Made by a program: the position numbers and the translations under genes
Part shown: positions 44,477 to 54,020 of the stretch, one piece after another
Layout of the letters: every line of letters starts with the position of its first letter
Numbering within the stretch: the first letter of the stretch is position 1
Notes under the pieces: generated by a model
What the model was told of the DNA's origin: nothing
Seen by the model: the letters and a program-made list of their open reading frames with translations, nothing else
The model's database searches: none
Origin: Pseudalkalibacillus berkeleyi
GTDB taxonomy: Bacteria > Bacillota > Bacilli > Bacillales > Fictibacillaceae
Direction of reading: 5' to 3'
Assembly (NCBI RefSeq): GCF_021608225.1
Contig: NZ_JAKIJS010000002.1
Location: 62,001 to 126,000, forward strand
DNA: 64,000 nucleotides

Positions 44477-45516
44477 GCATCATCCAGCGCCAAGTCGTGT
44501 TAGGCTTTACTCTCTCTTTCACACTGTTCATCGTTCTGTTGAGTGTGTTTATTCTTGTATTTCCAATCGGAGACTGGTCCCTTTTTTGGACAAGAAAGAT
44601 CTTTGATTTACCGTTTATTTTATTCGCACCTGGACTCAGTATTTTAGTCGGATTAGTATTCGGATTTAGCTCTGGATATTATTTGCGGAAGCAACTAGAG
44701 GCTCTGACGGCGGCTTTGACACAAATGGGACAAGGTCGCCTGGTGGAAGAACAGCAATCGAGCACACAAGAGATTAATGTGATGTGGAAGCAACTTGATA
44801 AAGTACAGCAACATGTTTCAGAACAAACCCGTTTATCGCAAAAATTAGCCAATGAACGTGCTGAAGATCAAGAGAAGCGTATTCAAAAAGTCGTGAGTGA
44901 AGAACGGAACCGCCTTGCACGTGAACTACATGATTCAGTGAGTCAGCAGCTGTTTGCAGCGTCTATGCTAATGTCAGCAGTCAATGAATCCGAAACGGGA
45001 AAAAGTGAGAACGAGCGTAAGCAATTGAATTTGATTGAGGAAATGATTCATCAATCCCAGCTTGAGATGCGCGCCTTGCTTTTACATTTAAGACCTGTCG
45101 CTTTGAAAGGGAAAACCCTTGAAGAAGGCATTAAGGAATTGTTGACCGAACTCGTGCAAAAAGTGCCGCTTGAAATCCAGTGGAAAATTGAATCGATTCC
45201 CCTAAAAAAGGGTGTAGAAGATCATTTGTTCCGAATTTTACAAGAGTCGATTTCGAATACGCTCCGACACGCGAAAGCGGATTCGCTTGAAGTGCTTTGT
45301 ATTGAGCGCGATGGGACGGTTTTGCTACGCGTAGTGGACGATGGTGTCGGATTTGACATTGAATCAAGTAAGACTGGATCTTACGGATTGCAAAATATGC
45401 ATGAAAGGGCATTGGAGCTTGGTGGCACGATGAAGATTGTAAGTGTACCAAAAAAAGGAACGCGTCTAGAAGTGCGCATACCACTTATTCGAGAGGAGGA
45501 GGAAGGCAATGATTAG
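44473..45516 (+). CDS. liaS: LiaS sensor histidine kinase
   Basis: A 347-aa NarL-class kinase. Two membrane helices (~11-30 and ~50-70) with a short external loop, so it likely senses within the membrane, as intramembrane-sensing kinases do. HisKA_3: EERNRLARELHDSVSQQLFA with H153. HATPase: ILQESISNTLRHAKA and VVDDGVGFD, then GSYGLQNMHERALELGG. Partner LiaR overlaps it by eight bases. liaG is absent between liaH and liaF in this version of the operon. Confidence 0.93.
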   Translation: MSIIQRQVVLGFTLSFTLFIVLLSVFILVFPIGDWSLFWTRKIFDLPFILFAPGLSILVGLVFGFSSGYYLRKQLEALTAALTQMGQGRLVEEQQSSTQEINVMWKQLDKVQQHVSEQTRLSQKLANERAEDQEKRIQKVVSEERNRLARELHDSVSQQLFAASMLMSAVNESETGKSENERKQLNLIEEMIHQSQLEMRALLLHLRPVALKGKTLEEGIKELLTELVQKVPLEIQWKIESIPLKKGVEDHLFRILQESISNTLRHAKADSLEVLCIERDGTVLLRVVDDGVGFDIESSKTGSYGLQNMHERALELGGTMKIVSVPKKGTRLEVRIPLIREEEEGND

Positions 45517-46141
45517 GGTCGTATTTGCTGATGATCACGAAATGGTGCGGATCGGTGTATCGTCTTATTTATCCAACCAGAAGGATATCGAAGTCGTTGG
45601 AGAAGCAAGCGATGGTGCAGAAGCAGTCGATTTAGTGCTGGAGTTGCGCCCTGATGTGATCTTGATGGATCTCGTCATGAAAGAAATGGATGGAATTGAA
45701 GCGACGAAAAGGATCGTCGATCAATGGCCAGAAGCGAAGATCATAATCGTGACAAGCTTTCTAGACGATGAAAAAGTGTATCCAGCGCTTGAAAGTGGCG
45801 CAACGAGTTACATGTTGAAGACGTCGAAAGCAAGTGAGATAGCGGATGCCGTTCGCGCAACACATAATGGTGAGATGGTTTTGGAACCCGAAGTTACAGG
45901 GAAAATGATGACGAAAATGCGGCGTGGGAATGCGCGTCCTCCTCATGAAGAGTTAACGAACCGCGAAATTGAAGTGTTGATGCTCATGACTGAAGGAAAA
46001 ACGAATCAGGAAATCGCGGATCAGCTCGTCATTGCACTGAAAACGGTGAAAACACATGTCAGCAACATATTGGAGAAGCTCGAAGTGCAAGATCGGACGC
46101 AAGCAGTGATCTACGCATTCAAAAATTCACTCGTGAAATAA
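45509..46141 (+). CDS. liaR: LiaR response regulator
   Basis: A 210-aa NarL/LuxR-type regulator. Receiver with D8, D9 and phospho-acceptor D54 (VILMDLVMKEMDGIEAT), switch Thr/Lys (IIIVTSFLDDEK, YMLKT); HTH at ~145-200 (LTNREIEVLMLMTEGKTNQE then IADQLVIALKTVKTHVSNIL). Activates liaIH under lipid II-cycle stress. GAGGAGGAAGGCA precedes ATG 45509. Ends the operon with a terminator. Confidence 0.94.
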   Translation: MIRVVFADDHEMVRIGVSSYLSNQKDIEVVGEASDGAEAVDLVLELRPDVILMDLVMKEMDGIEATKRIVDQWPEAKIIIVTSFLDDEKVYPALESGATSYMLKTSKASEIADAVRATHNGEMVLEPEVTGKMMTKMRRGNARPPHEELTNREIEVLMLMTEGKTNQEIADQLVIALKTVKTHVSNILEKLEVQDRTQAVIYAFKNSLVK

Positions 46142-46143
46142 GA

Positions 46144-46170
46144 AGATCTGCTCAGAAGCTGAGTGGATCT
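46144..46170 (+). terminator. Terminator of the lia operon
   Basis: AGATC...CTCA with GAG...GATCT around AGAAGCT, then TTTTTTTG. Confidence 0.85.
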
Positions 46171-46190
46171 TTTTTTGTGCATAAAATCAA

Positions 46191-46285
46191 TTTATCGTGC
46201 AAATATCAAAATTATCGTGCATAAATTCTGTTTATCGTGCAAATATCAAAATTATCGTGCATATAATTCGTTTATCGTTCATATC
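46191..46285. repeat. 20-bp tandem repeat, five copies
   Basis: TTATCGTGC (last copy TTATCGTTC) begins the units at 46191, 46211, 46231, 46251 and 46271, exactly every 20 bases. The spacer halves alternate (AAATATCAAAA and ATAAATTCTGT), so it can also be seen as a 40-bp repeat. It starts 20 bases after the lia terminator. A small hairpin ATCGCTC-TAAT-GAGCGAT follows at 46328-46345. Confidence 0.9.
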
Positions 46286-46359
46286 TGAATTTCCCGACCG
46301 ATTCAACCAAAATCAATTCGGAAAAAATCGCTCTAATGAGCGATTTTCACATTATTAAT

Positions 46360-46387
46360 TTGACAAACTAAATATACGTGGTACGAT
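46360..46387 (+). promoter_or_regulatory. Sigma-A promoter of the thiamine operon
   Basis: TTGACA (46360-46365), 16-base spacer, TACGAT (46382-46387), about 25 bases upstream of the riboswitch. Confidence 0.7.
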
Positions 46388-46411
46388 TACATCGAAAAAT
46401 AATTTAATAGA

Positions 46412-46512
46412 CGATCCACTAGGGGTGCCTTCTCATAAAGGCTGAGATTAGAGTATAGCTTTAAGACCCTTGGAACCTGATCTGGTTGATACCAGCGTAG
46501 GGAAGTGGTGGT
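46412..46512 (+). promoter_or_regulatory. TPP riboswitch (THI element)
   Basis: All conserved blocks are present in order: CACTAGGGGTGCC, GGCTGAGATTAGAG, AGACCCTTGGAACCTGAT, CTGGTTGATACCAGCGTAGG and GAAGTGG. It binds thiamine pyrophosphate. Its 3' end, GGAAGTGGTGGTT (46501-46513), can pair with AACCACTTTCC of the following terminator, so without TPP the terminator is prevented. Confidence 0.97.
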
Positions 46513-46549
46513 TAGAAGTTACATACCGACTTATGCCGAACAAACTTAC

Positions 46550-46578
46550 AACCACTTTCCTGAATATGGAAAGTGGTT
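46550..46578 (+). terminator. Riboswitch-controlled terminator
   Basis: Perfect 11-bp stem AACCACTTTCC (46550-46560) with GGAAAGTGGTT (46568-46578), then TTTTATTT. The next 150 bases before tenA hold a 7-bp inverted repeat GCTAGAA/TTCTAGC (46587-46605) and no gene. Confidence 0.95.
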
Positions 46579-46727
46579 TTTTATTTGCTAGAAGCTTTTT
46601 CTAGCTCCTTGGATCACTTCAGATAACTTGTTGCCTCCTCGGTGTTCTTCGAGTGACCATCAAGCTAGTCAGAGTGATTGCGTCTTTCGGTAATAGTGGG
46701 TCGTCTGGATAAAAGGAGAGGTTTCAT

Positions 46728-47426
46728 ATGTCTTTTTCACAGTACGTTAGGAAAGTAGCAGACCCAATCTGGGAGGCTAGCTTCAAGCATCCATTCGTAA
46801 CTGGAATTGCAGGTGGGTCATTACCACTTGAAAATTTCCGTTATTACGTACTACAGGATGCGTATTACTTATCTCATTTTGCAAAAGTCCAGGCACTCGG
46901 AGCCGCAAAGTCTCAAGACATGAAGACGACCGCTTGCATGGCGTCTCACGCCCAAGGCACATATGAAGCTGAGCTTTCACTTCATGAACAATTTTCAAAA
47001 CTGCTCGGTATAACGGATGAGGAACGAGCAAGCTTCAAGCCTGCTCCGACAGCTTATGCGTACACGTCCCATATGTACCGTGCTGCTCACAATGGACATC
47101 TCGGTGACATTATCGCTGCCATTTTACCGTGTTACTGGTTGTACTACGAAATTGGCGAGCAAATGAAGGGCTTCAAGCCAGAAGAACCGATCTACCAAGA
47201 GTGGATAGCAGCTTATGGTGGTGAGTGGTTCCGCACATTGGTTGAGGAGCAGATCAACCGTCTCGATGAAATCGCCGAAACGGTGACCGAAGCAGACCGT
47301 GAACGAATGAAAGAGCACTTTATTATAAGCAGTCAATATGAATTTGAATTCTGGGATATGGCGTACACGTTAGAAAAGTGGCCAGTCGATATTGAGGCGC
47401 AACTTCCAATTGGTAAAGGAGAATAA
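46728..47426 (+). CDS. tenA: Aminopyrimidine aminohydrolase (thiaminase II)
   Basis: A 232-aa all-helical TenA. It hydrolyses aminopyrimidine (base-degraded thiamine) to HMP for salvage. Catalytic Cys135 lies in IIAAILPCYWLYYEIG, and the active-site Glu in SSQYEFEFWDMAYTLEKW; the N-terminal HPFVTGIAGGSLPLENFRYY and VLQDAYYLSHFAKV are family blocks. AAAAGGAGAGG precedes ATG 46728. First gene after the riboswitch; ykoE begins two bases after its stop. Confidence 0.95.
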   Translation: MSFSQYVRKVADPIWEASFKHPFVTGIAGGSLPLENFRYYVLQDAYYLSHFAKVQALGAAKSQDMKTTACMASHAQGTYEAELSLHEQFSKLLGITDEERASFKPAPTAYAYTSHMYRAAHNGHLGDIIAAILPCYWLYYEIGEQMKGFKPEEPIYQEWIAAYGGEWFRTLVEEQINRLDEIAETVTEADRERMKEHFIISSQYEFEFWDMAYTLEKWPVDIEAQLPIGKGE

Positions 47427-47428
47427 TC

Positions 47429-48010
47429 ATGAATAAAGGACTGAAGCTAACAGATATTCTCGTGACGATCGTCATCGCTATTGTGTTTGGGATTGTGTAT
47501 AAACTTTGGGGGCCGCTTTATTATTTTGTAAAACCGTTCGGACTCCACGCTGATCAGCTCATTTATGGAATGTGGTTTATGGCCGCAACAGTGGCATTCC
47601 TAATTATCAGGAAGCCTGGTGTTGCTTTCCTAGCAGAAGTGGCAGCAGCATCAGGGGAATTCCTCGTCGGTTCTGAATGGGGATTGGAAGTGCTATTGTT
47701 CGGAGTCGTTCAAGGACTTTTTGCAGAACTCGTTTTCGCAGCATTCCGTTATAAACGTGCGGATGTGCTGGTCGTCAGTTTAGCGGCCGTCGGTTCAGCG
47801 ATCGGATCAATCATCATGGATTACTATAAAGGTTACATCGAGGACTTAGCGCTTTGGAATTTATCGTTATTCCTAGGATTTAGAATCATCGGATCCATCT
47901 TAATTGCTGGTGTGGCAGCTTATCTACTCGTAAAAGCACTCGAAAAAACTGGGGTGACGAACCTAGTGAGACCAGCTTCCAAAGAGGATTACGAAGCGTT
48001 AAATCAATAA
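47429..48010 (+). CDS. ykoE: YkoE, substrate-binding (S) component of an ECF thiamine-precursor transporter
   Basis: A 193-aa protein with about five or six helices. LTDILVTIVIAIVFGIVYKL and the AEVAAASGEFLVGSEWGLEV loop match YkoE, the S component predicted to bind thiamine or HMP. Position with ykoD and ykoC and TPP control support this. AAAGGAGAATAATC overlaps the end of tenA. The fourth B. subtilis partner, ykoF, is absent. Confidence 0.9.
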   Translation: MNKGLKLTDILVTIVIAIVFGIVYKLWGPLYYFVKPFGLHADQLIYGMWFMAATVAFLIIRKPGVAFLAEVAAASGEFLVGSEWGLEVLLFGVVQGLFAELVFAAFRYKRADVLVVSLAAVGSAIGSIIMDYYKGYIEDLALWNLSLFLGFRIIGSILIAGVAAYLLVKALEKTGVTNLVRPASKEDYEALNQ

Positions 48011-48025
48011 GCGGGGTGAGTGACG

Positions 48026-49456
48026 ATGCTTAAGTTAGAGAAATTGCGCCTTAAGTTTCCAGGTGATCAGGAGCTACTTTTCAAAGACCTCTCGCTTCAA
48101 ATAAATGAGGGGGAAAAGGTATTGTTGCTCGGTCCCTCTGGGTGTGGAAAATCGACATTCCTTCAAGTTCTCTCAGGGATTATTCCAAATTCCGTAGAGG
48201 TACCGATGAAAGCTGAATCTATCAAACTACCGGAGTCTTGGGGATATGTTTTCCAAGACCCAGATTCACAATTTTGTATGCCGTATGCTGATGAGGAAAT
48301 AGCCTTTGTACTTGAAAACCTGCAAATACCTCGTGAGGAAATGCGTCCCCAAATTAGACAGCTTTTAACGAGTGTAGGGCTTGAGTTTGATGACATCCAT
48401 CAAAACATCCACACATTGTCTGGTGGGATGAAGCAACGTCTCGCAATCGCGTCAGTGTTAGCACTGGAGCCAGACGTCTTGTTTCTCGATGAGCCGACAG
48501 CGTTACTCGACCAAGAAGGAACGGCAAGCATCTGGAATACGGTAAAAAAGGTCAGCGCAGACAAGACGCTTATCGTCGTTGAGCACAAGCTGGAGCATGT
48601 GATTGACCTCATCGACAGAATCATTCTCTTTGACGAAAAAGGAGAGATGATTGCGGATGGTCCGAAAGAACAAGTTCTCACTCTTCACAAGGAAACGATG
48701 AGAACGCAAGGGATTTGGTACCCAGGTGTTTGGAACGACTATCATTCACCTGAAAAAGTAAACCCTCAAGATGAAGAGATTCTTCATCTTGAGCAATTCA
48801 AAGGGTACCGGCAAAAAGAAACGAAAATCGAGGTTGAGAACACTATCGTAAAAAGAGGCGAATGGATTGCGATTACGGGTGAAAATGGAGCAGGGAAATC
48901 AACCCTTCTTTACGCACTCATGAAGTTCATTAAGACTTCAGGAACTTACGAGCTCTTCAGTAAAAAAGTGAAGAAACTTCCTGAAGCGTTGACGTTCGTC
49001 TTTCAAAATCCAGAATTTCAATTCGTGACGAATTCCGTGTATGACGAAGTGGCTTATAGTTTGCGGCTGCAAAATCGTCCTGAACAGGAACTGGAAACGA
49101 GAGTGGAGGCGTTGCTCGCGCGTTTTCATCTTTCATCGCTCGACAAGCACCACCCATATCAGCTTTCTATAGGTCAAAAACGACGGTTATCCGTCGCAGC
49201 ATCCATCATACGCGATCAGCAAGTCCTCTTGTTAGATGAGCCGACCTTCGGACAGGACTCTAAGAACACGTTCGCTTTACTAGAAATGTTACATGGCCTT
49301 CAGCAAGACGGAGCAACGATTCTGATGGTGACGCATGACAACAACATTGTCGATCACTTTGCAACACGCGTTTGGACTATTGAAAATGGAAAGTTAGTAG
49401 ATGATCAAGTGGTCAGGTCAAATGAACAAGAGGAAGTATTGGAGTGTTTACTATGA
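48026..49456 (+). CDS. ykoD: YkoD, duplicated ABC ATPase of the ECF transporter
   Basis: About 476 aa with two ATP-binding domains. First: Walker A LLGPSGCGKST, signature TLSGGMKQRLA, Walker B DVLFLDEPTALLD. Second: Walker A ITGENGAGKST, signature LSIGQKRRLSV, Walker B VLLLDEPTFGQDS. The two halves form the energising pair for YkoE/YkoC. I choose ATG 48026 over GTG 48020; GGGGTG is upstream. The end overlaps ykoC. Confidence 0.93.
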   Translation: MLKLEKLRLKFPGDQELLFKDLSLQINEGEKVLLLGPSGCGKSTFLQVLSGIIPNSVEVPMKAESIKLPESWGYVFQDPDSQFCMPYADEEIAFVLENLQIPREEMRPQIRQLLTSVGLEFDDIHQNIHTLSGGMKQRLAIASVLALEPDVLFLDEPTALLDQEGTASIWNTVKKVSADKTLIVVEHKLEHVIDLIDRIILFDEKGEMIADGPKEQVLTLHKETMRTQGIWYPGVWNDYHSPEKVNPQDEEILHLEQFKGYRQKETKIEVENTIVKRGEWIAITGENGAGKSTLLYALMKFIKTSGTYELFSKKVKKLPEALTFVFQNPEFQFVTNSVYDEVAYSLRLQNRPEQELETRVEALLARFHLSSLDKHHPYQLSIGQKRRLSVAASIIRDQQVLLLDEPTFGQDSKNTFALLEMLHGLQQDGATILMVTHDNNIVDHFATRVWTIENGKLVDDQVVRSNEQEEVLECLL

Positions 49457-50256
49457 ATCTAGATTTTCAATACGCGGAAACCTGGCTTCATAAAATTAAT
49501 CCGACGCTTAAACTCTTCCTCATGATTGGTATGTTTATTTTCGTTCTGTTCATTCATCAGTTGAACTGGTTGGTCTATTTGACGGTTGGTTCGTTCATAT
49601 TATTTTGGTTCTTTTCCGGTCATCCGAAGAAAAGGCTCGCATTTATTCTTATTCCTTTTTTCGTTGTTTTTATATCAACGGCGTCATCCATGATCTTTTT
49701 CGGAAAAGGGGAGACGACTTGGTTGAAATGGGCGCTCATTCACATAACGGAGGAGAGTTTTTATCGAGGCATTCATCTCGGGTTTAGAGCACTTATTTTC
49801 GCGACACTCGGTTTGACGTTCACACTGACAACAAGACCTGTCAATCTCTTCTACTCGTTAATGCAACAAGCGAAGTTGAACCCTAAATATGCTTATAGCT
49901 TTATGGCCGGAATGCGGTTAATTCCGATAATGATTGAGGAGTTCTTCACAATCCGGAATGCGATGAAGGTAAGAGGGGTCCAGCAACAGCGTGGTTTTCG
50001 GTCGTTATTCTTTAAACTGAAATCGTATTCAATTCCTTTATTGTCTCAGAGTATTCGTAGAGCACATCGCATTGCCGTAGCGATGGAGGCGAAAAGGTTC
50101 ACAGGTGAAGGAAAGCGGACCTATTATTATCGAATCGGTTTTTCGACGAACGATGGCGTCTTCGTATTCCTATTAGTTGCAATGATCCTCTTATCCTATT
50201 ACACAGCGGAAGTGTGGCCGATGTTTCCGGTCGAGGATGTTCGCTACGAAAGTTGA
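49453..50256 (+). CDS. ykoC: YkoC, transmembrane (T) component of the ECF transporter
   Basis: A 267-aa membrane protein with about five helices and the T-component coupling motif in AMKVRGVQQQRGF and later AVAMEAKRFTG, the two Ala-Arg-Gly-type helices that contact the ATPases. ATG 49453 overlaps the ykoD stop (ATGA), with TTGGAGTG upstream. Confidence 0.92.
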   Translation: MNLDFQYAETWLHKINPTLKLFLMIGMFIFVLFIHQLNWLVYLTVGSFILFWFFSGHPKKRLAFILIPFFVVFISTASSMIFFGKGETTWLKWALIHITEESFYRGIHLGFRALIFATLGLTFTLTTRPVNLFYSLMQQAKLNPKYAYSFMAGMRLIPIMIEEFFTIRNAMKVRGVQQQRGFRSLFFKLKSYSIPLLSQSIRRAHRIAVAMEAKRFTGEGKRTYYYRIGFSTNDGVFVFLLVAMILLSYYTAEVWPMFPVEDVRYES

Positions 50257-50279
50257 GTTTACTAGGGAGGTGAGAAGAG

Positions 50280-50906
50280 TTGTTGAAACCGACCATCCAT
50301 GTCATATCTACAGGTAAACAAACAAAAGAAGAATTTTCAGAGATAACGCGCATCATTCATGAATACGTCGACTTCATTCATATTCGTGAAAAATCGAGAA
50401 CGGCTTTAGAGGTAGCTGAAATCGTTGAAACGTTAATTGGCAAAGGGGTGCCACTTAGAAAAATCATTATTAACGACCGCGTTGATGTGGCTGAAGTGAC
50501 AGATGTTTATGGCGTTCAGCTCGCGTACCACAGTTTAAGCGTCCATCATGTTAAAAAGAACTTCCCTAATTTAAGAATCGGGAAATCCGTTCATTCCGTA
50601 GACGAGGCAATCATTGCTGAAAAACAAGGAGCAGATTATCTCTTGTTCGGACATCTATTTCATACAGCATCCAAACCAGACCTTTTTCCGAGGGGCGTTT
50701 CGCAGCTCAAACAGCTAACGGAACAAGTGAACATTCCTGTCATTGGCATTGGTGGAATAACGCCTCATCATTCTCCACACGTCTTTCGAGCAGGTGCTAG
50801 CGGCATAGCAGTCATGTCAGGAATTTTACAAGCCGACGATCCTTTGGCTGATGTAAAAGAATATCGAAATCGTATTGAGGAGGTGCAGTATGGAGCAGAG
50901 CTTTGA
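50280..50906 (+). CDS. tenI: Thiazole tautomerase TenI
   Basis: A 208-aa TIM-barrel protein related to ThiE but lacking its full pyrophosphate site. Blocks: VDFIHIREKSRTALEVAEIV, KIIINDRVDVAEV, GVQLAYHSLSVH, GKSVHSVDEA, YLLFGHLFHTASKPD with the catalytic His region, and VIGIGGITPHH. TenI aromatises the ThiG product. Start is TTG 50280 (or 50283), with AGGGAGGTGAG upstream. Confidence 0.9.
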   Translation: MLKPTIHVISTGKQTKEEFSEITRIIHEYVDFIHIREKSRTALEVAEIVETLIGKGVPLRKIIINDRVDVAEVTDVYGVQLAYHSLSVHHVKKNFPNLRIGKSVHSVDEAIIAEKQGADYLLFGHLFHTASKPDLFPRGVSQLKQLTEQVNIPVIGIGGITPHHSPHVFRAGASGIAVMSGILQADDPLADVKEYRNRIEEVQYGAEL

Positions 50907-52020
50907 TGCAATTATAGTTGGCGCAGGCGTGATTGGAAGTTCGATCGCATACAACCTATCCAAACGAGGAAACAAAGTACTTGTGTTAGAAAAGGGGCAG
51001 GTCGCTGGAAAAGCATCTAGTGCAGCGGCGGGCATGCTCGGCGCGCAAACGGAGCTTGAGGACAATAGCCCGTTATTTCGACTAGCCAAAGCAAGCCGAT
51101 TGATGTTCCCCGATCTGGCTGAAGATTTGAAGCAATTAAGTGGCATAGATATTGAGCTTCAGCAAAACGGTATTTATAAGGTGGCTACGGCAGAGCGAGA
51201 AGTGTCAAAGCTTCAACGATTGATTCGGATTCAAAATGAATTAGGAGAAGAGGCATACTGGGTGACGCCTACTGAACTTCGCGATCAAGAACCAGCACTC
51301 TCCCTCCTAACATTCGGTGCGATGTATATGCCGAATGACGGTCAAGTTTCAGCACCAGCACTCACGACAGCGCTTGCTACATCTGCAGTCGCTCTTGGCG
51401 CGGAAATCCTTGAGCATACGGGTGTCGAACAACTGCTTGAAAAAGACGGCAGAGTCGTCGGTGTCAAAACAGCTGTTAGACAATTTTACGCAGATAACGT
51501 GATTGTCGCTGGTGGTGCTTGGAGTGAAGCTCTTTTGAAAGAAGCGGCAGTAACGCTTGAAACGTACCCTGTAAAAGGCGAGTGTATGTCAGTAAAAACG
51601 ACCACGCGGGTTGTAAATGGAACTATTTTTTCAGACGGCTGTTATATCGTTCCGAAGGCTGATAACAGACTGATTATTGGTGCTACTGAAAAGGCGGACA
51701 CGTTTGATGAAACGGTGACACTTGAAGGGATAGCGAAATTGATGGAATGTGCAATGCATATTATTCCTGAACTGAAGAGGGCTGAGTGGGATAGTGCGTG
51801 GGCTGGTATTCGTCCACAAACGATGGATGGTGTCCCTTACCTCGGAGAGCATCAGGGTAAGAAAGGGCTCTACATTGCAACAGGACATTACCGCAATGGG
51901 ATTCTGCTCGCGCCTATTACAGGTAAGGTCATTGCAGATTTAATAGATGGAGTAGAAATGGATTCTGAGTGGAAATCAGCATTCCAAATCAATCGAAAAA
52001 CGGGAGTTGATCTTTCATGA
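50890..52020 (+). CDS. thiO: Glycine oxidase ThiO
   Basis: A 376-aa FAD enzyme oxidising glycine to iminoacetate (glyoxylate imine) for thiazole formation. FAD motif DAIIVGAGVIGSSIAYNLSK, KASSAAAGMLGAQTE, active-site blocks WAGIRPQTMDGVPYLGEH and GLYIATGHYRNGILLAP. GAGGAGG is seven bases before ATG 50890, inside the end of tenI. Overlaps thiS by four bases. Confidence 0.94.
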   Translation: MEQSFDAIIVGAGVIGSSIAYNLSKRGNKVLVLEKGQVAGKASSAAAGMLGAQTELEDNSPLFRLAKASRLMFPDLAEDLKQLSGIDIELQQNGIYKVATAEREVSKLQRLIRIQNELGEEAYWVTPTELRDQEPALSLLTFGAMYMPNDGQVSAPALTTALATSAVALGAEILEHTGVEQLLEKDGRVVGVKTAVRQFYADNVIVAGGAWSEALLKEAAVTLETYPVKGECMSVKTTTRVVNGTIFSDGCYIVPKADNRLIIGATEKADTFDETVTLEGIAKLMECAMHIIPELKRAEWDSAWAGIRPQTMDGVPYLGEHQGKKGLYIATGHYRNGILLAPITGKVIADLIDGVEMDSEWKSAFQINRKTGVDLS

Positions 52021-52220
52021 AATTACGTATAAATGGTGAGCAAGTATCGGTACCGGAAACGGTTCGATGTGTGACAGACTTAATTGAACATTTTCAATTA
52101 GGCGAGCGTGTCGTCATGATTGAGCATAACGAAGAGATTCTTGAAAAAGGTGCCCATCCTGAAACGAAAGTGAAGGATGGAGATACGATTGAAATCGTAC
52201 AATTTGTAGGAGGCGGATGA
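52017..52220 (+). CDS. thiS: Sulfur carrier ThiS
   Basis: A 67-aa beta-grasp protein ending [10 protein letters not shown]; the C-terminal Gly-Gly is adenylated and thiocarboxylated by ThiF and delivers sulfur to ThiG. The start ATG overlaps the thiO stop. thiG starts one base after its stop. Confidence 0.95.
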   Translation: MKLRINGEQVSVPETVRCVTDLIEHFQLGERVVMIEHNEEILEKGAHPETKVKDGDTIEIVQFVGGG

Positions 52221-52221
52221 T

Positions 52222-52989
52222 ATGTTGAAAATCGGTAACTTTACATTTGAGTCGAGATTACTATTAGGAACCGGAAAGTACCCAAACTTTGATGTGCAAA
52301 AGGAAGCAGTAGAAGTGTCAGGAGCAGAAATACTGACGTTCACAGTAAGACGTATGAACATCTTCGAACCGAGCCAACCGAACTTTCTAGAAAAACTAAA
52401 TCTAGAGAAGTATTCACTGCTCCCAAATACGGCTGGAGCGAAAACGGCGAAGGAAGCGGTTCGTCATGCTAAGCTCGCTAAAGCATCGGGTCTTTGTGAT
52501 ATGGTAAAGGTAGAAGTAATTGGCTGTGACAAAACGTTGTTACCGGATCCAGTTGAAACGTTAAAAGCGACTGAAGAGCTCTTAAAGGAAGGCTTTACAG
52601 TACTTCCGTATACATCAGATGATGTCGTTCTTGCCAGAAAATTAGAAGAATTAGGGGCACATGCGATCATGCCTGGCGCTTCACCAATCGGTTCTGGTCA
52701 AGGCATCATCAATCCGCTTAACTTGAGCTTTATTATCGAGCAATCTCATGTACCGGTCATTGTAGATGCGGGAATTGGTTCTCCAGCCGATGCTGCACTT
52801 GCGATGGAATTAGGTGCGGACGGGGTTTTACTCAATACTGCCGTCTCGGCTGCTGAAAATCCAGTGAAAATGGCTGAAGCGATGAAGCTCGGAATTGAAG
52901 CTGGAAGACTTGGCTTTGAAGCGGGGAGGATTCCGAAGAAACGTTTTGCAACAGCAAGCAGTCCAATGGAGGGAATGAGCATAGGTTGA
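52222..52989 (+). CDS. thiG: Thiazole synthase ThiG
   Basis: A 255-aa TIM barrel that builds thiazole phosphate from DXP, dehydroglycine and ThiS thiocarboxylate. Schiff-base Lys96 lies in [36 protein letters not shown] and [16 protein letters not shown], with [20 protein letters not shown], are family blocks. ATG 52222 follows GGAGG at the end of thiS. thiF overlaps its stop. Confidence 0.96.
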   Translation: MLKIGNFTFESRLLLGTGKYPNFDVQKEAVEVSGAEILTFTVRRMNIFEPSQPNFLEKLNLEKYSLLPNTAGAKTAKEAVRHAKLAKASGLCDMVKVEVIGCDKTLLPDPVETLKATEELLKEGFTVLPYTSDDVVLARKLEELGAHAIMPGASPIGSGQGIINPLNLSFIIEQSHVPVIVDAGIGSPADAALAMELGADGVLLNTAVSAAENPVKMAEAMKLGIEAGRLGFEAGRIPKKRFATASSPMEGMSIG

Positions 52990-54005
52990 ACGACCGTTAT
53001 TCAAGACAAACGTTATTTGCACCTATTGGTATAGATGGACAACAGAAAATTAGGGAGAAGCACGTACTTCTAATAGGAGCTGGGGCGCTTGGAACTGGCA
53101 ATGCAGAAGTGCTCGTTCGCGCTGGAATTGGTAAACTGACAGTGATTGACCGAGACTATGTCGAGTCGAGTAATTTACAGCGCCAACAACTTTATACTGA
53201 AAAAGATGCAAACAATCGAATTCCGAAAGCTATGGCTGCGAAAAATCGATTGGAAGACATCAATTCAGATGTAGAAATTGAAGCACTCATTCTTGATGCA
53301 ACACCTCAAGAATTAGAGCGAATAATTGAAGGTGTCGACCTCATTCTTGATGCAACAGATAACTTCGACACAAGGATGATGATCAACGATATTTCTCAAA
53401 AGCATGAGATTCCCTGGATCTACGGGGCTTGTGTCAGCAGTTATGGCATTAGTTTTACGATTTTTCCAGGGGAGACACCTTGTCTGAATTGCTTACTTGA
53501 AAGTGTTCCGATCGGTGGTTTGACGTGTGACACGGCTGGCATCATTAGTCCGACTGTTCAGATGGTCGTTGCGTACCAAGCAGCAGAGGCGTTGAAAATT
53601 TTAGTGGAGGATTGGTCGGCACTAAGAAAGAAGTTAGTATCATTCGACCTTTGGAGCAATCAGCACACTGCAATTAATGTCACGAAGGCGAAGAAGGAAT
53701 CGTGTTTGTCATGTGGTGAAAATCCGACGTATCCCAATTTGTCCTTTGAAAATCAGATGAAAACGGCAGTCTTATGTGGAAGAGACACGGTGCAAATTAG
53801 ACCACCAGAACGACGAGACTGGAACCTTGAGGAAGTAGCGGATCGGTTATCTACGCAAGGCGGAGAGGTTGAACGTAATCCGTTTCTTCTCTCCTTTACG
53901 ATTGGCGAAAAGAGGATGGTCTTGTTCAGAGATGGTCGAGCTTTGATTCATGGTACGAAAGACATTTCGGAAGCAAAAACGATGTACCATCGATATCTAG
54001 GATAA
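52986..54005 (+). CDS. thiF: ThiS adenylyltransferase ThiF (MoeB/E1-like)
   Basis: A 339-aa E1-like enzyme. ATP-binding [30 protein letters not shown], Asp of [11 protein letters not shown], zinc cysteines CLNC and CLSC, and a Cys in [10 protein letters not shown]. The ~90-residue C-terminal part after the zinc site resembles a small extra domain seen in MoeB-type Bacillus proteins. TTG 52986 overlaps the thiG stop (TTGA); an initial [10 protein letters not shown] supports the N-terminus. Confidence 0.92.
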   Translation: MNDRYSRQTLFAPIGIDGQQKIREKHVLLIGAGALGTGNAEVLVRAGIGKLTVIDRDYVESSNLQRQQLYTEKDANNRIPKAMAAKNRLEDINSDVEIEALILDATPQELERIIEGVDLILDATDNFDTRMMINDISQKHEIPWIYGACVSSYGISFTIFPGETPCLNCLLESVPIGGLTCDTAGIISPTVQMVVAYQAAEALKILVEDWSALRKKLVSFDLWSNQHTAINVTKAKKESCLSCGENPTYPNLSFENQMKTAVLCGRDTVQIRPPERRDWNLEEVADRLSTQGGEVERNPFLLSFTIGEKRMVLFRDGRALIHGTKDISEAKTMYHRYLG

Positions 54006-54020
54006 AGGAGATGGAAGACC

